From an uncultured Treponema sp. (GTDB taxonomy: Bacteria; Spirochaetota; Spirochaetia; Treponematales; Treponemataceae): a DNA stretch of 10,645 nucleotides. Every line of letters begins with the position of its first letter. The first letter of the stretch is position 1. A program made the position numbers and the translations under genes. Under the pieces are notes generated by a model. It worked only from the letters and a program-made list of their open reading frames with translations. It did not search any database and was not told where the DNA came from. Below are positions 1 to 8,074 of the stretch, piece after piece. The stretch is taken from the NCBI GenBank assembly GCA_905372205.1, contig CAJPOH010000011.1, positions 1 through 10,645 on the forward strand. The letters run 5' to 3'.

Positions 1-400
1 TTATTAACCTGCCTAACTACTTATGTCTCTTGATTAAAATTAATAAGGGCTTTATTAATCTTAAGAATTTTCTTGGCTATTCTATAATATTAATTTTCAT
101 TTTGTTGTGAAGCTTGAAACGAGTGGTCTAATAGGATTTCTTTTATCATTGAAATGGAAATTGAAAAATCAGCTTAATTTATTAGCTATTTACACAGCTC
201 TTTTCTTGATTTTTCCATATTCATAAAAGATACTCCAGGGTGAGGGGATAGAAATACAAAGGCAGGCAAAAGAACAACCTTGCTGGTTCATATTAGAAAC
301 ACAGAATACACAGTATAAATTAGCCAAGTATATGCATTTTTTAGTTAGACTTTCATATCCCGTTCCCTCAGTATAGAGTGAGAGGTATGGTATAAGTTAC
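1..400. other. Gene-free stretch downstream of ppdK
   Basis: I see no convincing coding region here on either strand. The stretch is AT-rich and its open frames are short, without a good ribosome binding site. An AT-only inverted repeat, ATTAATAA (39-46) and TTATTAAT (52-59) around a 5-nt loop, is present, but it is not followed by a T-run and lies about 340 nt beyond the ppdK stop, so I do not call it a terminator. No typical intrinsic terminator for ppdK is visible immediately after its stop codon; the transcript may end by another mechanism or further left of the window. Confidence 0.5.
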
Positions 401-3097
401 TTATTTCTTCTCTATCTCAGCTTGTGCGGTTGCAAGGCGAGCGATTGGCACTCTATAGGGAGAGGCAGAAACATAGTTCATTCCAAGAGATGAGAAAAAC
501 TTAACAGATTTTAAGTCGCCACCATGTTCTCCGCAAACACCAATTTTTAAGTTTTCATTTGTTGATCTTCCACCTTCTATAGCCATCCTAATTAGACTAC
601 CTACGCCTTCTTGATCTATAGATTGAAAAGGATCACTTTCAAAAATACCAGCCTTGTTTTCATCAACATAAGTATCTAAGAATTTACCTGCATCATCTCG
701 GCTAATGCCCAAAGTCATCTGTGTTAAGTCATTGGTTCCAAAAGAAAAGAACTGGGCTTTTTCTGCGATTTTGTCTGCAAAGATACAAGCACGTGGAGTT
801 TCAACCATAGTGCCAACAAGATAATCAAGTTTTCCAGTCTCTGATTTACTTTCTATAATAGCATCAGCTACTTCTCTAACCTGCTTTTCCAAAATTGCAA
901 ACTCCTTAGGGTCAATTACTAAAGGAATCATAATTTCTGGAAACACTTTAATGCCTTTCTTTTGAACAGTGCAAGCAGCACTTATTATAGCAGTAACCTG
1001 CATGGTTAAAATTTCAGGATATGTAATAGAAAGTCTACACCCCCTATGCCCCAGCATAGGATTTGCCTCGTGCAACTGTTCCACCCTATCTTTAACTGTG
1101 CTAAAACCAACGTTAAGTTCTTCTGCAAGTTTTTGCTGTTCTTCCTTATCTTTAGGTAAAAACTCATGCAAAGGCGGGTCTATCAATCTAATCGTTACAG
1201 GATATCCATCCATTGCCTTAAAAATACCTTCAAAATCTTTTGTTTGATACGGAAGCAGTCTTTTCAGAGCCTTTTCTCTATCTAGCTGATTTGTTGCTAA
1301 AATCATATCTCTAATTGCTAACTGTCTCTTTGCATCATTTTTGCCAGTTTTAGGATCTGTAAAAAACATATGTTCTGTTCGGCACAAACCGATACCTTCA
1401 GCCCCTAAAGAGCGAGCGATCTTAGCATCTTCAGGAGTATCCGCATTCGTACGCACCTTAATTTTTCGTTTTTCATCAACCCATTTCATCAATTGCTCAT
1501 AGGCTTTAGATGGTTTCGGGCTAACTAAGTCAAGACATCCTTTATAAACTTGACCTTTAGAGCCATCAAGAGTTATGTATTCTCCCTCTTTTATTACAAT
1601 GCCATTACTAGATATTTCTCTATTTTCTTCATCAATACGCAAGGCATCACAACCTACAATACAACATTTTCCCCAACCTCTTGCTACAACTGCAGCATGG
1701 CTGGTTTTTCCACCAGTTGCTGTTAAAATACCTTCTGCAACGTGCATGCCTCCAACATCTTCCGGACTAGTTTCATGGCGAACAAGTATAACTTTTTCAC
1801 CTGCTTTTTCATATTCTTCCGCCTTTTCTGCAGAAAGGCTTACTATGCCCACACTAGCACCAGGAACAGCAGGAATTCCAGAAACAAAAGGCTTTAAATC
1901 TCCTAGCTTAGAATAATCAAGACTATGATAAAAAACTCCTTCGATATCAGTAGCTTTAATTCGAGAAATAGCTTCGTCTTTCGTTATCAAACCTTCGCCA
2001 ACCATATCTACAGCCATTTGAAAACTAGCTGATGGAAGACGTTTTCCATTTCTGCATTGCAAAATATAAAGCTTTCCTTCTTCTACGGTAAACTCCATAT
2101 CTTGCATATCTCTATAATGTTTTTCTAGGATACTCCTCATCTCACAAAGCTTTTTGTAAGATTTTACATCTTCTTTTGCAAATTCATCAAGCTTAATTGG
2201 GGTTCTAACCCCTGCAACAACATCCTCACCTTGTGCATTAAACAGATACTCACCATAAAATTCATTCTTGCCAGTGTTTGGGTCTCGCGTAAAACAAACG
2301 CCAGTACCTGAAGTACGTCCCTTGTTTCCAAAGACCATTTGCATAACATTAACAGCAGTTCCTTGAAGTCCTACAATATTCTCTGCCTTTCTATATTTAA
2401 CAGCCTTTTTGCTCATCCACGAATTAAATACTGCACTAATTGCTCCCCAAAGTTGTTCAATAGGAGATTGAGGGAATTCTTCTTTAATTTCTTTTTTGTA
2501 TAGGATTTTATATTCATTGATTAAATCTGAAAGCTCTTCTTCGTTTACATCAGTATCAGAAACTTTTGCATCACTTGAAAGTCCTAGTCTTTTTCTTGTT
2601 TTCTTATCTTTAATCTTATCAAAAATTTCATCAAACTTTTTACGTTCAATATCTTTAGCTGTGCTTCCATACATCATAATAAAACGTCTATAAGCATCCA
2701 ATGCAAAACGTTTATTATTAGTTTTTTCTGCTAATCCTTCTACAGATTCATCATTAAGCCCTAAATTTAATATTGTTTCCATCATACCGGGCATAGAAAT
2801 AGCAGCCCCTGAACGCACAGAAACTAAAAGAGGATCTTTACTATCTCCCAACTTTTTGCCTGTAGTCTTTTCCAACAGTTTAAGAGCTTTTTCAACATCT
2901 TCCTTAACTACTTTTGAATACCCTTTATTATGCTTATAATAATCTTCACACACGGAAGTAGAAATTGTAAAACCAGCAGGAACAGGTAAACCTATCTTTG
3001 TCATCTCTGCAAGACCTGCACCTTTTCCACCTAAAATAGCTTTCATTGTTGCATCGCCATCTGCTTTGCCATTACCGAAAGAATATATATCTTTCAT
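401..3097 (-). CDS. ppdK: Pyruvate, phosphate dikinase
   Basis: Cytosolic enzyme interconverting pyruvate + ATP + Pi and phosphoenolpyruvate + AMP + PPi. In anaerobes it often works as a PPi-linked glycolytic step in place of pyruvate kinase. The 898 residues are a full-length family member. The N-terminal ATP-grasp domain shows LVSVRSGA (Arg95), GVCFTRDPNTG (266-276), Glu335 and LQCRNGKR (Gln347). The central phosphohistidine domain has TGGKTSHAAVVARG with the phosphoryl-carrying His467. The C-terminal PEP/pyruvate TIM barrel shows LCRTEHMF (Arg573), RLIDPPLHEF (Arg637), MVETPRA (Glu766), SFGTNDLTQ (Asn789) and GVCGEHGG (catalytic Cys855). These match the known catalytic residues of the Clostridium symbiosum enzyme with small constant offsets. 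The ATG at 3097 follows a G-rich Shine-Dalgarno-like GGGGG at 3104-3108. It lies 90 nt after leuS on the same strand and has its own candidate promoter. No defects seen. Confidence 0.98.
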   Translation of the reverse strand: MKDIYSFGNGKADGDATMKAILGGKGAGLAEMTKIGLPVPAGFTISTSVCEDYYKHNKGYSKVVKEDVEKALKLLEKTTGKKLGDSKDPLLVSVRSGAAISMPGMMETILNLGLNDESVEGLAEKTNNKRFALDAYRRFIMMYGSTAKDIERKKFDEIFDKIKDKKTRKRLGLSSDAKVSDTDVNEEELSDLINEYKILYKKEIKEEFPQSPIEQLWGAISAVFNSWMSKKAVKYRKAENIVGLQGTAVNVMQMVFGNKGRTSGTGVCFTRDPNTGKNEFYGEYLFNAQGEDVVAGVRTPIKLDEFAKEDVKSYKKLCEMRSILEKHYRDMQDMEFTVEEGKLYILQCRNGKRLPSASFQMAVDMVGEGLITKDEAISRIKATDIEGVFYHSLDYSKLGDLKPFVSGIPAVPGASVGIVSLSAEKAEEYEKAGEKVILVRHETSPEDVGGMHVAEGILTATGGKTSHAAVVARGWGKCCIVGCDALRIDEENREISSNGIVIKEGEYITLDGSKGQVYKGCLDLVSPKPSKAYEQLMKWVDEKRKIKVRTNADTPEDAKIARSLGAEGIGLCRTEHMFFTDPKTGKNDAKRQLAIRDMILATNQLDREKALKRLLPYQTKDFEGIFKAMDGYPVTIRLIDPPLHEFLPKDKEEQQKLAEELNVGFSTVKDRVEQLHEANPMLGHRGCRLSITYPEILTMQVTAIISAACTVQKKGIKVFPEIMIPLVIDPKEFAILEKQVREVADAIIESKSETGKLDYLVGTMVETPRACIFADKIAEKAQFFSFGTNDLTQMTLGISRDDAGKFLDTYVDENKAGIFESDPFQSIDQEGVGSLIRMAIEGGRSTNENLKIGVCGEHGGDLKSVKFFSSLGMNYVSASPYRVPIARLATAQAEIEKK

Positions 3098-3145
3098 CCA
3101 TAACCCCCGGGAAAATTATCAAAAATGAAAATCTAACCTCATTCT

Positions 3146-3174
3146 ATACTAACACTCTAATATATAAAGGTCAA
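3146..3174 (-). promoter_or_regulatory. Candidate sigma70 promoter of ppdK
   Basis: On the minus strand TTGACC (3169-3174) is followed after exactly 17 nt by TAGTAT (3146-3151). The -35 matches consensus at 5 of 6 positions and the -10 at 4 of 6. It sits in the 90-nt gap between leuS and ppdK and would give a leader of about 40 nt. It suggests ppdK can be transcribed separately from pyrG-leuS; read-through from leuS is also possible since no terminator is visible in the gap. Confidence 0.55.
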
Positions 3175-3187
3175 CTATTTTACTTCT

Positions 3188-5725
3188 CTACACTACTATA
3201 TTTATAATTTTATCAGGCACTACAATTATCTTTTTTGCATTTTCTCCAGTTATAGAAAGCTTTTTTACACATTCACTTTCAAAAGCTAGTCTAATAATTT
3301 CATCTTTTTCTGTGCCTGAGGCAACACTAAGACTACCCTTAACCTTTCCATTTATAGAAATCATAATTGTTTTGTTTTCATCTTGACAATATTCTTCTAT
3401 AAACATAGGCCAGCTACTATTGCACAATAAAGTTTTCTCCCCCAATCTTTCCCACATTTCTTCTGTAATATGGGGAGCATAGGGGCAAAGAAGATGCAAA
3501 AATGTCTTAATCGCATAAGTTGGAATTTCTTTTAGTTTACCTATCTCATTGATAAAAATCATCATCTGACTAATTGCCGTGTTAAAATTTAGGCTTTGAG
3601 TGTCTTGAGTAACTTTTTTAATTGTCTTATTCAAAAGGTATGTAACCTTTTTGTTATTTTCATCACTCACATCGTTTTCTTTAACTTCTTTTCTAGGCTT
3701 GTCTAGCAAATTCCATACTTTCTCTAAAAATCTATAAAGCCCCAAAATCCCCTTTGTGTTCCATGGTTTTGACATTTCAAGAGGACCTAGAAACATTTCA
3801 TACATTCTAAATGTATCAGCACCATACTCATCTATAATATCATCAGGATTCACAACATTCTTTAAACTCTTAGACATCTTTGCAATAACTTGGCTTAATT
3901 CTTCTCCACTAGCTTTATCAAAAAATTTATTCTCACTACGCTCTTCAACTTCATCAATAGGTACTAAGCTTTTATTTTTTCTCATATATGCAAAAGACGT
4001 GATCAAACCTTGATTTACAAGCTTCTTAAAAGGCTCTGCATCTTTTACCAAGCCAGCATCATAAAAAACATGATGCCAAAACCTAGCATAAAGAAGGTGT
4101 AGCACAGCATGCTCTGCCCCTCCTACATAAAGATCAACAGGCATCCAGTAATCAGTTTTTTCTTTACTTGCAAAACATTCATTATTATGTGGGTCTGTAT
4201 ATCTAAGATAATACCAACAAGAGCCTGCCCATTGTGGCATAGTGTTAGTCTCTCGCTTTGCCACACATCCACACTTTGGACATGTTGTATTCACCCAATC
4301 TTCAATAATACTTAAAGGTCCGTCTCCTGTGTTAGAAGGCTTGTAGGCTTCCACATTTGGCAAGGTGAGAGGCAAATCTTCCAGCTTTAGTGGAACACAT
4401 CCACATTTAGAACAATGTACAATAGGAATAGGCTCCCCCCAGTAACGTTGCCTACTAAAAATCCAATCTCGCATTTTGTAATAAGTTTTTTCTTTACCTT
4501 TACCAAGTTGAACAAGCAAGCTAGTTATATGCTTTTTTGCTTCTTCTGTTGAAAGCCCTGTAGCACTTTCAGAATTAATAGAATAGCCAAAATCTGTAAA
4601 ACATATTGATGCGTCGCCTACGCCACCCTTTTCTTTTGCAACAACTTGAATTTTTGGCAAATTAAACTTATTTGCAAATGCCCAGTCCCGCTCATCATGG
4701 CAAGGAACAGCCATAACAGCCCCCGTACCATAAGAAGTTAGCACATAGTCCGAAACCCAAATAGGCACTTCTTTTTGTGTGAGAGGATGAATGGCATAAG
4801 AGCCTGTAAAAACACCAGTTTTTTCTTTTGCAAGGTCTGTTCGTTCAAGATCACTTTTATTTTTTGCCATTTTCACATACTCAGAAACCTTTTCTCTTTC
4901 AGTTTCAGAAACTATAGAATCAAGCAATTTATGCTCGGGACTTAACACAATATACGTAACTCCATACAATGTGTCAGGACGTGTGGTGAAAACTGTTATT
5001 TTGTGTGAAGCCACACTAAAATCTACCTCACAACCTACACTCTTTCCTATCCAATTCCTTTGCATTTGCTTAATTGACTCTGGCCAATCTAATTCTTCCA
5101 AACCTTCCAATAATTCATCCGCATATTCTGTAATTTTTAAGAACCACTGTCTAATATTTTTTCGCTCAATACTAGAAGAACAACGTTCACATTTTCCATC
5201 TTTCACTTCTTCATTAGCTAATCCTGTCATACAAGAAGGACACCAATTGATTGAAGCTTCTTTTTCATAAGCCAAGCCCCTTTCATACAGTTTTAAGAAT
5301 AGATATTGTGTCCATTTATAATAAGAAGGCTCACATGTAGAAATCTTCCTACTCCAATCATAAGAAAAGCCTAAAGCCTTAATTTGTCTTTCAAAATTTT
5401 TGATGTTCTTTTCTGTTGTAATTAAAGGATGTGTACCTGTCTTTATTGCATAGTTTTCCGCAGGAAGTCCAAAAGAATCAAAGCCCATTGGATGCAAAAC
5501 ATTGTAGCCCGACATTCTCAAAAACCTAGAATAAATATCCGTTGCGGTGTAGCCTTCAGGATGCCCCACATGAAGACCATCTCCTGATGGATATGGAAAC
5601 ATATCTAACACATAACACCTTTTTTCTTTAGGATATCTTTCATCTTCCTCACATTTAAATGTTTGATCTTCTTCCCAATATTTCTGCCATTTTGCTTCTA
5701 TTTCCTTAAACGAGTATTTTTCCAT
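3188..5725 (-). CDS. leuS: Leucyl-tRNA synthetase
   Basis: Class I aminoacyl-tRNA synthetase charging tRNA(Leu) in the cytosol. The 845 residues fit the bacterial type. The Rossmann domain carries the HIGH-type signature HVGH (52-55, within PYPSGDGLHVGHPEGY) and the KMSKS loop at 616-620. A zinc-binding element is suggested by WCPSC (162/165) and CERC (179/182), and a second set of cysteine pairs by CSKCGC (438-443) and CPKCGC (482-487). The CP1 editing domain, which hydrolyses mischarged tRNA, shows TTRPDT (247-252) and GTGAVMAVPCHDERD (333-347) with the conserved editing Asp347. WIFSRQRYWGEPIP (421-434) precedes the catalytic core. The C-terminal part contains the anticodon-binding helices and the small terminal domain. 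The start follows AGGAG at 5738-5742, which overlaps the pyrG stop, so the two genes are probably translationally coupled. Confidence 0.98.
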   Translation of the reverse strand: MEKYSFKEIEAKWQKYWEEDQTFKCEEDERYPKEKRCYVLDMFPYPSGDGLHVGHPEGYTATDIYSRFLRMSGYNVLHPMGFDSFGLPAENYAIKTGTHPLITTEKNIKNFERQIKALGFSYDWSRKISTCEPSYYKWTQYLFLKLYERGLAYEKEASINWCPSCMTGLANEEVKDGKCERCSSSIERKNIRQWFLKITEYADELLEGLEELDWPESIKQMQRNWIGKSVGCEVDFSVASHKITVFTTRPDTLYGVTYIVLSPEHKLLDSIVSETEREKVSEYVKMAKNKSDLERTDLAKEKTGVFTGSYAIHPLTQKEVPIWVSDYVLTSYGTGAVMAVPCHDERDWAFANKFNLPKIQVVAKEKGGVGDASICFTDFGYSINSESATGLSTEEAKKHITSLLVQLGKGKEKTYYKMRDWIFSRQRYWGEPIPIVHCSKCGCVPLKLEDLPLTLPNVEAYKPSNTGDGPLSIIEDWVNTTCPKCGCVAKRETNTMPQWAGSCWYYLRYTDPHNNECFASKEKTDYWMPVDLYVGGAEHAVLHLLYARFWHHVFYDAGLVKDAEPFKKLVNQGLITSFAYMRKNKSLVPIDEVEERSENKFFDKASGEELSQVIAKMSKSLKNVVNPDDIIDEYGADTFRMYEMFLGPLEMSKPWNTKGILGLYRFLEKVWNLLDKPRKEVKENDVSDENNKKVTYLLNKTIKKVTQDTQSLNFNTAISQMMIFINEIGKLKEIPTYAIKTFLHLLCPYAPHITEEMWERLGEKTLLCNSSWPMFIEEYCQDENKTIMISINGKVKGSLSVASGTEKDEIIRLAFESECVKKLSITGENAKKIIVVPDKIINIVV

Positions 5726-5737
5726 AGGTCATTTTCT

Positions 5738-5742
5738 CTCCT
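5738..5742 (-). promoter_or_regulatory. leuS ribosome binding site overlapping the pyrG stop
   Basis: The minus-strand sequence AGGAG at 5738-5742 shares bases with the pyrG TAG stop (5741-5743) and lies 12 nt before the leuS ATG. An out-of-frame ATG lies between them (ATGACC), but the leuS frame needs the ATG at 5725. The arrangement implies that ribosomes terminating on pyrG are delivered to leuS. Confidence 0.6.
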
Positions 5743-7339
5743 AGTCTTTTAATGTAGCTTCTATAAAAGATTTAAAAAGTGGATGTGGTTTATTAGGGCG
5801 AGATGCAAATTCAGGATGAAATTGACAAGCTACAAACCACTTATGGTCTTTAAGCTCAATCATTTCAACAAGATTTTTTTCTTTATTGATTCCTGAAAAC
5901 ACTAAAGAAGAACTTTCAAGTTTTTCTTTATAACTATTGTTAAACTCATATCGGTGCCTATGACGCTCTTTAATTTCTTCCTTGCCATAGATTTTTTGAA
6001 CTAAGCTATCTTTTTTTAAAGAGCAAGGATAAAGGCCAAGTCGCAAAGTGCCTCCAATAAGCTCTCTATTTTTTCCTTCCATAAGTGTGATAAGCGGTTC
6101 TTTGATGTTAGGGTCAAACTCTGTAGAAGAAGCTTCTTTTATGCCTATCATATTTCTTGCATACTCAATTAAAGCCACTTGCATTCCTAAGCATATCCCT
6201 AAATATGGAACATTATTCTCACGTGCATATTTGCAAGCTAAAAACATTCCTTCAATTCCCTTTTTTCCAAAACCACCAGGAACTAAAACCCCTTGCACAT
6301 TCTTCAATGCATGTTTTACATCTTCTTCGTTTTTTAAGCGTTTTGAATCCACCCAAACAATATCTACACCAGCTTTGTGTGCAATACCTGCTGATGTTAA
6401 TGCTTCTGCAACGCTTAAATAAGCATCTTGAAGTTCTACGTATTTTCCAACAATTGCAATCGAAACTCTTCTTTCGGGATTATGATATAACTCTGTTATT
6501 TCTTTCCAGCTATCAAGAGAAGGTGTTCTATCTTCTATATTGAATGTTTTGCAAATAACAGACCCCAAACCAGCTTCTTCTAGCTTTAATGGTACATCAT
6601 ATATGGAAGGAACTGTTACATTTTCTATAATTGATTCTTCTCTTACGTTTGAAAAAAGGCTTAATTTTGCCTTAACAGACTCACTCATCTTTTTTTCAGA
6701 GCGACACACAAGTGCATCAGGTTGGATTCCAAAACTCAAAAGTTCTTTTACGCTGTGTTGCATAGGTTTTGTTTTCACTTCACCTGAAGCTTTTAAATAT
6801 GGAAGAAGACCTAAATGTATAAACATACAGTTATCCTTCCCAACTGTATAACGCATTTGTCTAATTGCTTCTATGAATGGCAATGCTTCTATATCTCCAA
6901 CAGTTCCACCGATTTCACTTATAATAAAGTCTGGAGCTTCTTCTTTTTCTGCTTTCATTATGTGTTGCTGGATTTCATCTGTGACATGAGGGACTACTTG
7001 CACTGTGCCACCATTATATTTTCCTGCTCTTTCTTTTTCAAAAATGCTTAAATAGATTTTTCCAGCTGAAGTGCTATTAAATTTATGGAGAGCGACGTCG
7101 GTAAAACGTTCATAATGCCCTAAGTCTAAGTCAGTTTCTCCACCATCTTCTGTAACAAACACCTCACCATGTTGATATGGATCCATAGTGCCTGGGTCAA
7201 CATTCAGATATGGGTCAAACTTTTGGTTTACCACTGAGTAGCCACGGCTTTTTAGTAAAAGCCCAATAGATGCAGCTGTAATTCCCTTGCCTAAAGATGA
7301 AACTACTCCGCCTGTTATAAAAATATACTTAGAATGCAT
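5741..7339 (-). CDS. pyrG: CTP synthase (glutamine-hydrolysing)
   Basis: Converts UTP, ATP and glutamine to CTP, the last step of pyrimidine nucleotide synthesis, in the cytosol. At 532 residues it is of normal length. The N-terminal synthetase domain starts with FITGGVVSSLGKG (P-loop at 14-19), followed by FDPYLNVDPGTM, HGEVFVTEDGGETDLDLGHYERF and SEIGGTVGDIE (141-151). The C-terminal class I glutamine amidotransferase domain has the oxyanion strand PGGFG (354-358), the nucleophile Cys383 in GICLGMQ, and His508/Glu510 in CQFHPEF completing the triad. RHRHRYEFN (459-467) is the family signature between them. The ATG at 7339 has AAGGA (7350-7354) 10 nt upstream and a promoter just before it. 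It is first in the minus-strand unit with leuS. No abnormalities seen. Confidence 0.98.
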   Translation of the reverse strand: MHSKYIFITGGVVSSLGKGITAASIGLLLKSRGYSVVNQKFDPYLNVDPGTMDPYQHGEVFVTEDGGETDLDLGHYERFTDVALHKFNSTSAGKIYLSIFEKERAGKYNGGTVQVVPHVTDEIQQHIMKAEKEEAPDFIISEIGGTVGDIEALPFIEAIRQMRYTVGKDNCMFIHLGLLPYLKASGEVKTKPMQHSVKELLSFGIQPDALVCRSEKKMSESVKAKLSLFSNVREESIIENVTVPSIYDVPLKLEEAGLGSVICKTFNIEDRTPSLDSWKEITELYHNPERRVSIAIVGKYVELQDAYLSVAEALTSAGIAHKAGVDIVWVDSKRLKNEEDVKHALKNVQGVLVPGGFGKKGIEGMFLACKYARENNVPYLGICLGMQVALIEYARNMIGIKEASSTEFDPNIKEPLITLMEGKNRELIGGTLRLGLYPCSLKKDSLVQKIYGKEEIKERHRHRYEFNNSYKEKLESSSLVFSGINKEKNLVEMIELKDHKWFVACQFHPEFASRPNKPHPLFKSFIEATLKD

Positions 7340-7372
7340 AAGTTGAAAGTCCTTGAAACGAAATCCTCAAGC

Positions 7373-7401
7373 ATTGTAATGGTAGAAAAGAAATAATTCA
7401 A
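7373..7401 (-). promoter_or_regulatory. Candidate sigma70 promoter of pyrG-leuS
   Basis: On the minus strand TTGAAT (7396-7401) and TACAAT (7373-7378) are separated by exactly 17 nt. Transcription would begin near 7366 and leave a leader of roughly 27 nt containing only the AAGGA ribosome binding site before the pyrG ATG. Such a short leader leaves little room for a riboswitch or attenuator, and I see no early pyrimidine run of the sort used for CTP-sensing attenuation in Gram-positive pyrG. Confidence 0.6.
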
Positions 7402-7434
7402 TACAAGAAGAAAAGGATTTTTTAAAATATTATA

Positions 7435-7464
7435 TTGACCTTTATGGGCTTTGATATGTTATAT
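7435..7464 (+). promoter_or_regulatory. Possible divergent promoter reading into the dyad array
   Basis: TTGACC (7435-7440) and TTATAT (7459-7464) lie 18 nt apart on the plus strand, in the AT-rich gap upstream of pyrG. If active, it would transcribe rightward through the nine-unit 23-bp array beginning 130 nt later. The -10 match is moderate (TTATAT) and AT-rich DNA gives chance matches, so this is weak. Confidence 0.25.
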
Positions 7465-7593
7465 TTAAGGAATATCTGAAGCTTCTTATTGATTTTCTAG
7501 CTTCTTCTCATAATTTCTTTTGTATTTTTCAAGAATTTAAGATTTCAAGAAACAATACTTTTGAAAACAGCATACATTACTACTACAATCCTA

Positions 7594-7800
7594 ACATTAG
7601 GGAATGTCATAATGATACATTAGGGGATGTGAATATAGTACATTAGCTAATGTTATAGTTGTACCTTAGCTAATGTACTGACCCCATTCTGTACAGCATT
7701 GGGTGTGCAAACCCCGCTATATTGCGTCCGCATTCTGTACAGCATTGGGGTTGAATGCTGTACAGCAACGAGGGTGCATTCTGTACAGAATTGCCGAATT
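7594..7800. repeat. Array 1: nine 23-bp units each centred on a short dyad
   Basis: Nine consecutive units start at 7594, 7617, 7640, 7663, 7686, 7709, 7732, 7755 and 7778, an exact 23-bp step. Each is a 14-bp dyad plus a 9-bp spacer. The first four dyads belong to one family: ACATTAGGGAATGT, ACATTAGGGGATGT, ACATTAGCTAATGT (perfect palindrome) and ACCTTAGCTAATGT. Units 5, 7, 8 and 9 belong to another: ATTCTGTACAGCAT twice, ATGCTGTACAGCAA, and ATTCTGTACAGAAT (perfect). Unit 6 is degenerate. The dyad centres keep the 23-bp spacing across the change of sequence. Function unknown; a binding-site array, a set of RNA hairpins or a selfish repeat are all possible. It is not CRISPR, since units are too short and the spacers are only 9 bp. 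Confidence 0.85.
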
Positions 7801-7900
7801 GTATCACGTTAAATCTCGCTCGAAATAAATCCTGTGTATCACGCAAAAATCTCATCTCTAAAATAAAATGAGAGTAGAATAAAACTATTGGAGGTTAATT

Positions 7901-7963
7901 ATGAGGTTGAATTTGGCATTGATGTGGACTAGTGCGAAAAGTTGGACTCCAAAAGGAGTATAA
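7901..7963 (+). pseudogene. Start of an unidentified gene interrupted by an IS end
   Basis: A strong Shine-Dalgarno GGAGG (7890-7894) sits 6 nt before an ATG at 7901. The frame reads MRLNLALM and then runs straight into the left end of an IS3-type element (from about 7923), stopping at 7961-7963 after 20 residues. The good initiation signal in front of a frame that dies inside an insertion sequence suggests the 5' remnant of a disrupted gene. The remaining coding sequence is not visible downstream, and eight native residues are too few to identify the family. It could also be a chance ATG. Confidence 0.3.
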
Positions 7964-8005
7964 AAATGGGAAAGAAAACTAGCACTAGGTATAGCGAAGA
8001 GTTAA
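7923..8005 (+). mobile_element. Left-end remnant of an IS3-family insertion sequence
   Basis: The end-like sequence TGTGGACTAGTGCG followed by AAAAGTTGGACT resembles the terminal inverted repeats of IS150/IS3-group elements. After it come AAGGAG (7953-7958) and, 7 nt later, an ATG at 7966. The frame reads MGKKTSTRYSEELRK, which looks like the extreme N-terminus of the helix-turn-helix OrfA transposase subunit (compare the usual start of the kind M-G-K-x-x-x-R-Y-S-x-E-F-K). It is cut after about 14 residues by the palindromic element at 8006. No OrfB, DDE motif or right end is seen, so the element is dead. The assignment is from recognition of end and N-terminus only. Confidence 0.55.
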
Positions 8006-8016
8006 GGAAACGCTGA
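7966..8016 (+). pseudogene. Truncated IS3-type OrfA transposase N-terminus
   Basis: Sixteen codons from the ATG at 7966 to a TGA at 8014-8016. The first 13-14 residues (MGKKTSTRYSEEL) resemble the beginning of IS3-family OrfA proteins, which are normally about 90-100 residues. The last residues (KR) and the stop come from the arm of the palindromic element beginning at 8006. The start has a good AAGGAG ribosome binding site. It cannot encode a working transposase. Confidence 0.5.
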
Positions 8017-8074
8017 TTAAATGCTCCGCCTAGTAGCTATCGCTGGCGGTAGCCTAGCTTTAATCAGCGTTTCC
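8006..8074. mobile_element. 69-bp palindromic insertion (MITE/REP-like)
   Basis: Perfect 16-bp inverted arms GGAAACGCTGATTAAA (8006-8021) and TTTAATCAGCGTTTCC (8059-8074) enclose a 37-nt centre that has its own short complementarity, CCGCC (8026-8030) with GGCGG (8045-8049). The flanks add AAGAGTT (7997-8003) and AACTCTT (8077-8083), lengthening the imperfect palindrome. It lies exactly at the junction of the OrfA remnant and the nuclease remnant and truncates both. Each arm supplies the same Lys-Arg-stop end (AAACGCTGA) to the frame that enters it. It has no coding capacity and would form a strong hairpin. It may be a miniature element or a repeat at a recombination joint; it is not followed by a T-run on either strand, so a terminator is unlikely. 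Confidence 0.65.

Noticed and set aside
28..60. AT-rich inverted repeat as a terminator for ppdK
   Set aside because: It is about 340 nt past the stop codon, its stem is entirely A/T, and there is no T-run in the right orientation.
200..300. Short minus-strand frames including a 33-codon ORF with several cysteines
   Set aside because: No ribosome binding site and no recognisable family; a chance frame in an AT-rich stretch is more likely.
969..1916. Plus-strand open frames opposite ppdK, and similar frames opposite leuS and pyrG
   Set aside because: They lie antisense to well-supported conserved genes and have no initiation signals or family features.
7594..7800. CRISPR array
   Set aside because: The repeating part is a 14-bp dyad with only 9 bp between, the dyads themselves vary, and no cas gene is present in the window.
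7670..7855. Minus-strand open frame of 61 codons over array 1
   Set aside because: It follows the repeat units, has no credible ribosome binding site and resembles nothing I know.
8006..8074. Intrinsic terminator
   Set aside because: The stem is long and symmetrical, but neither side is followed by a run of T residues.
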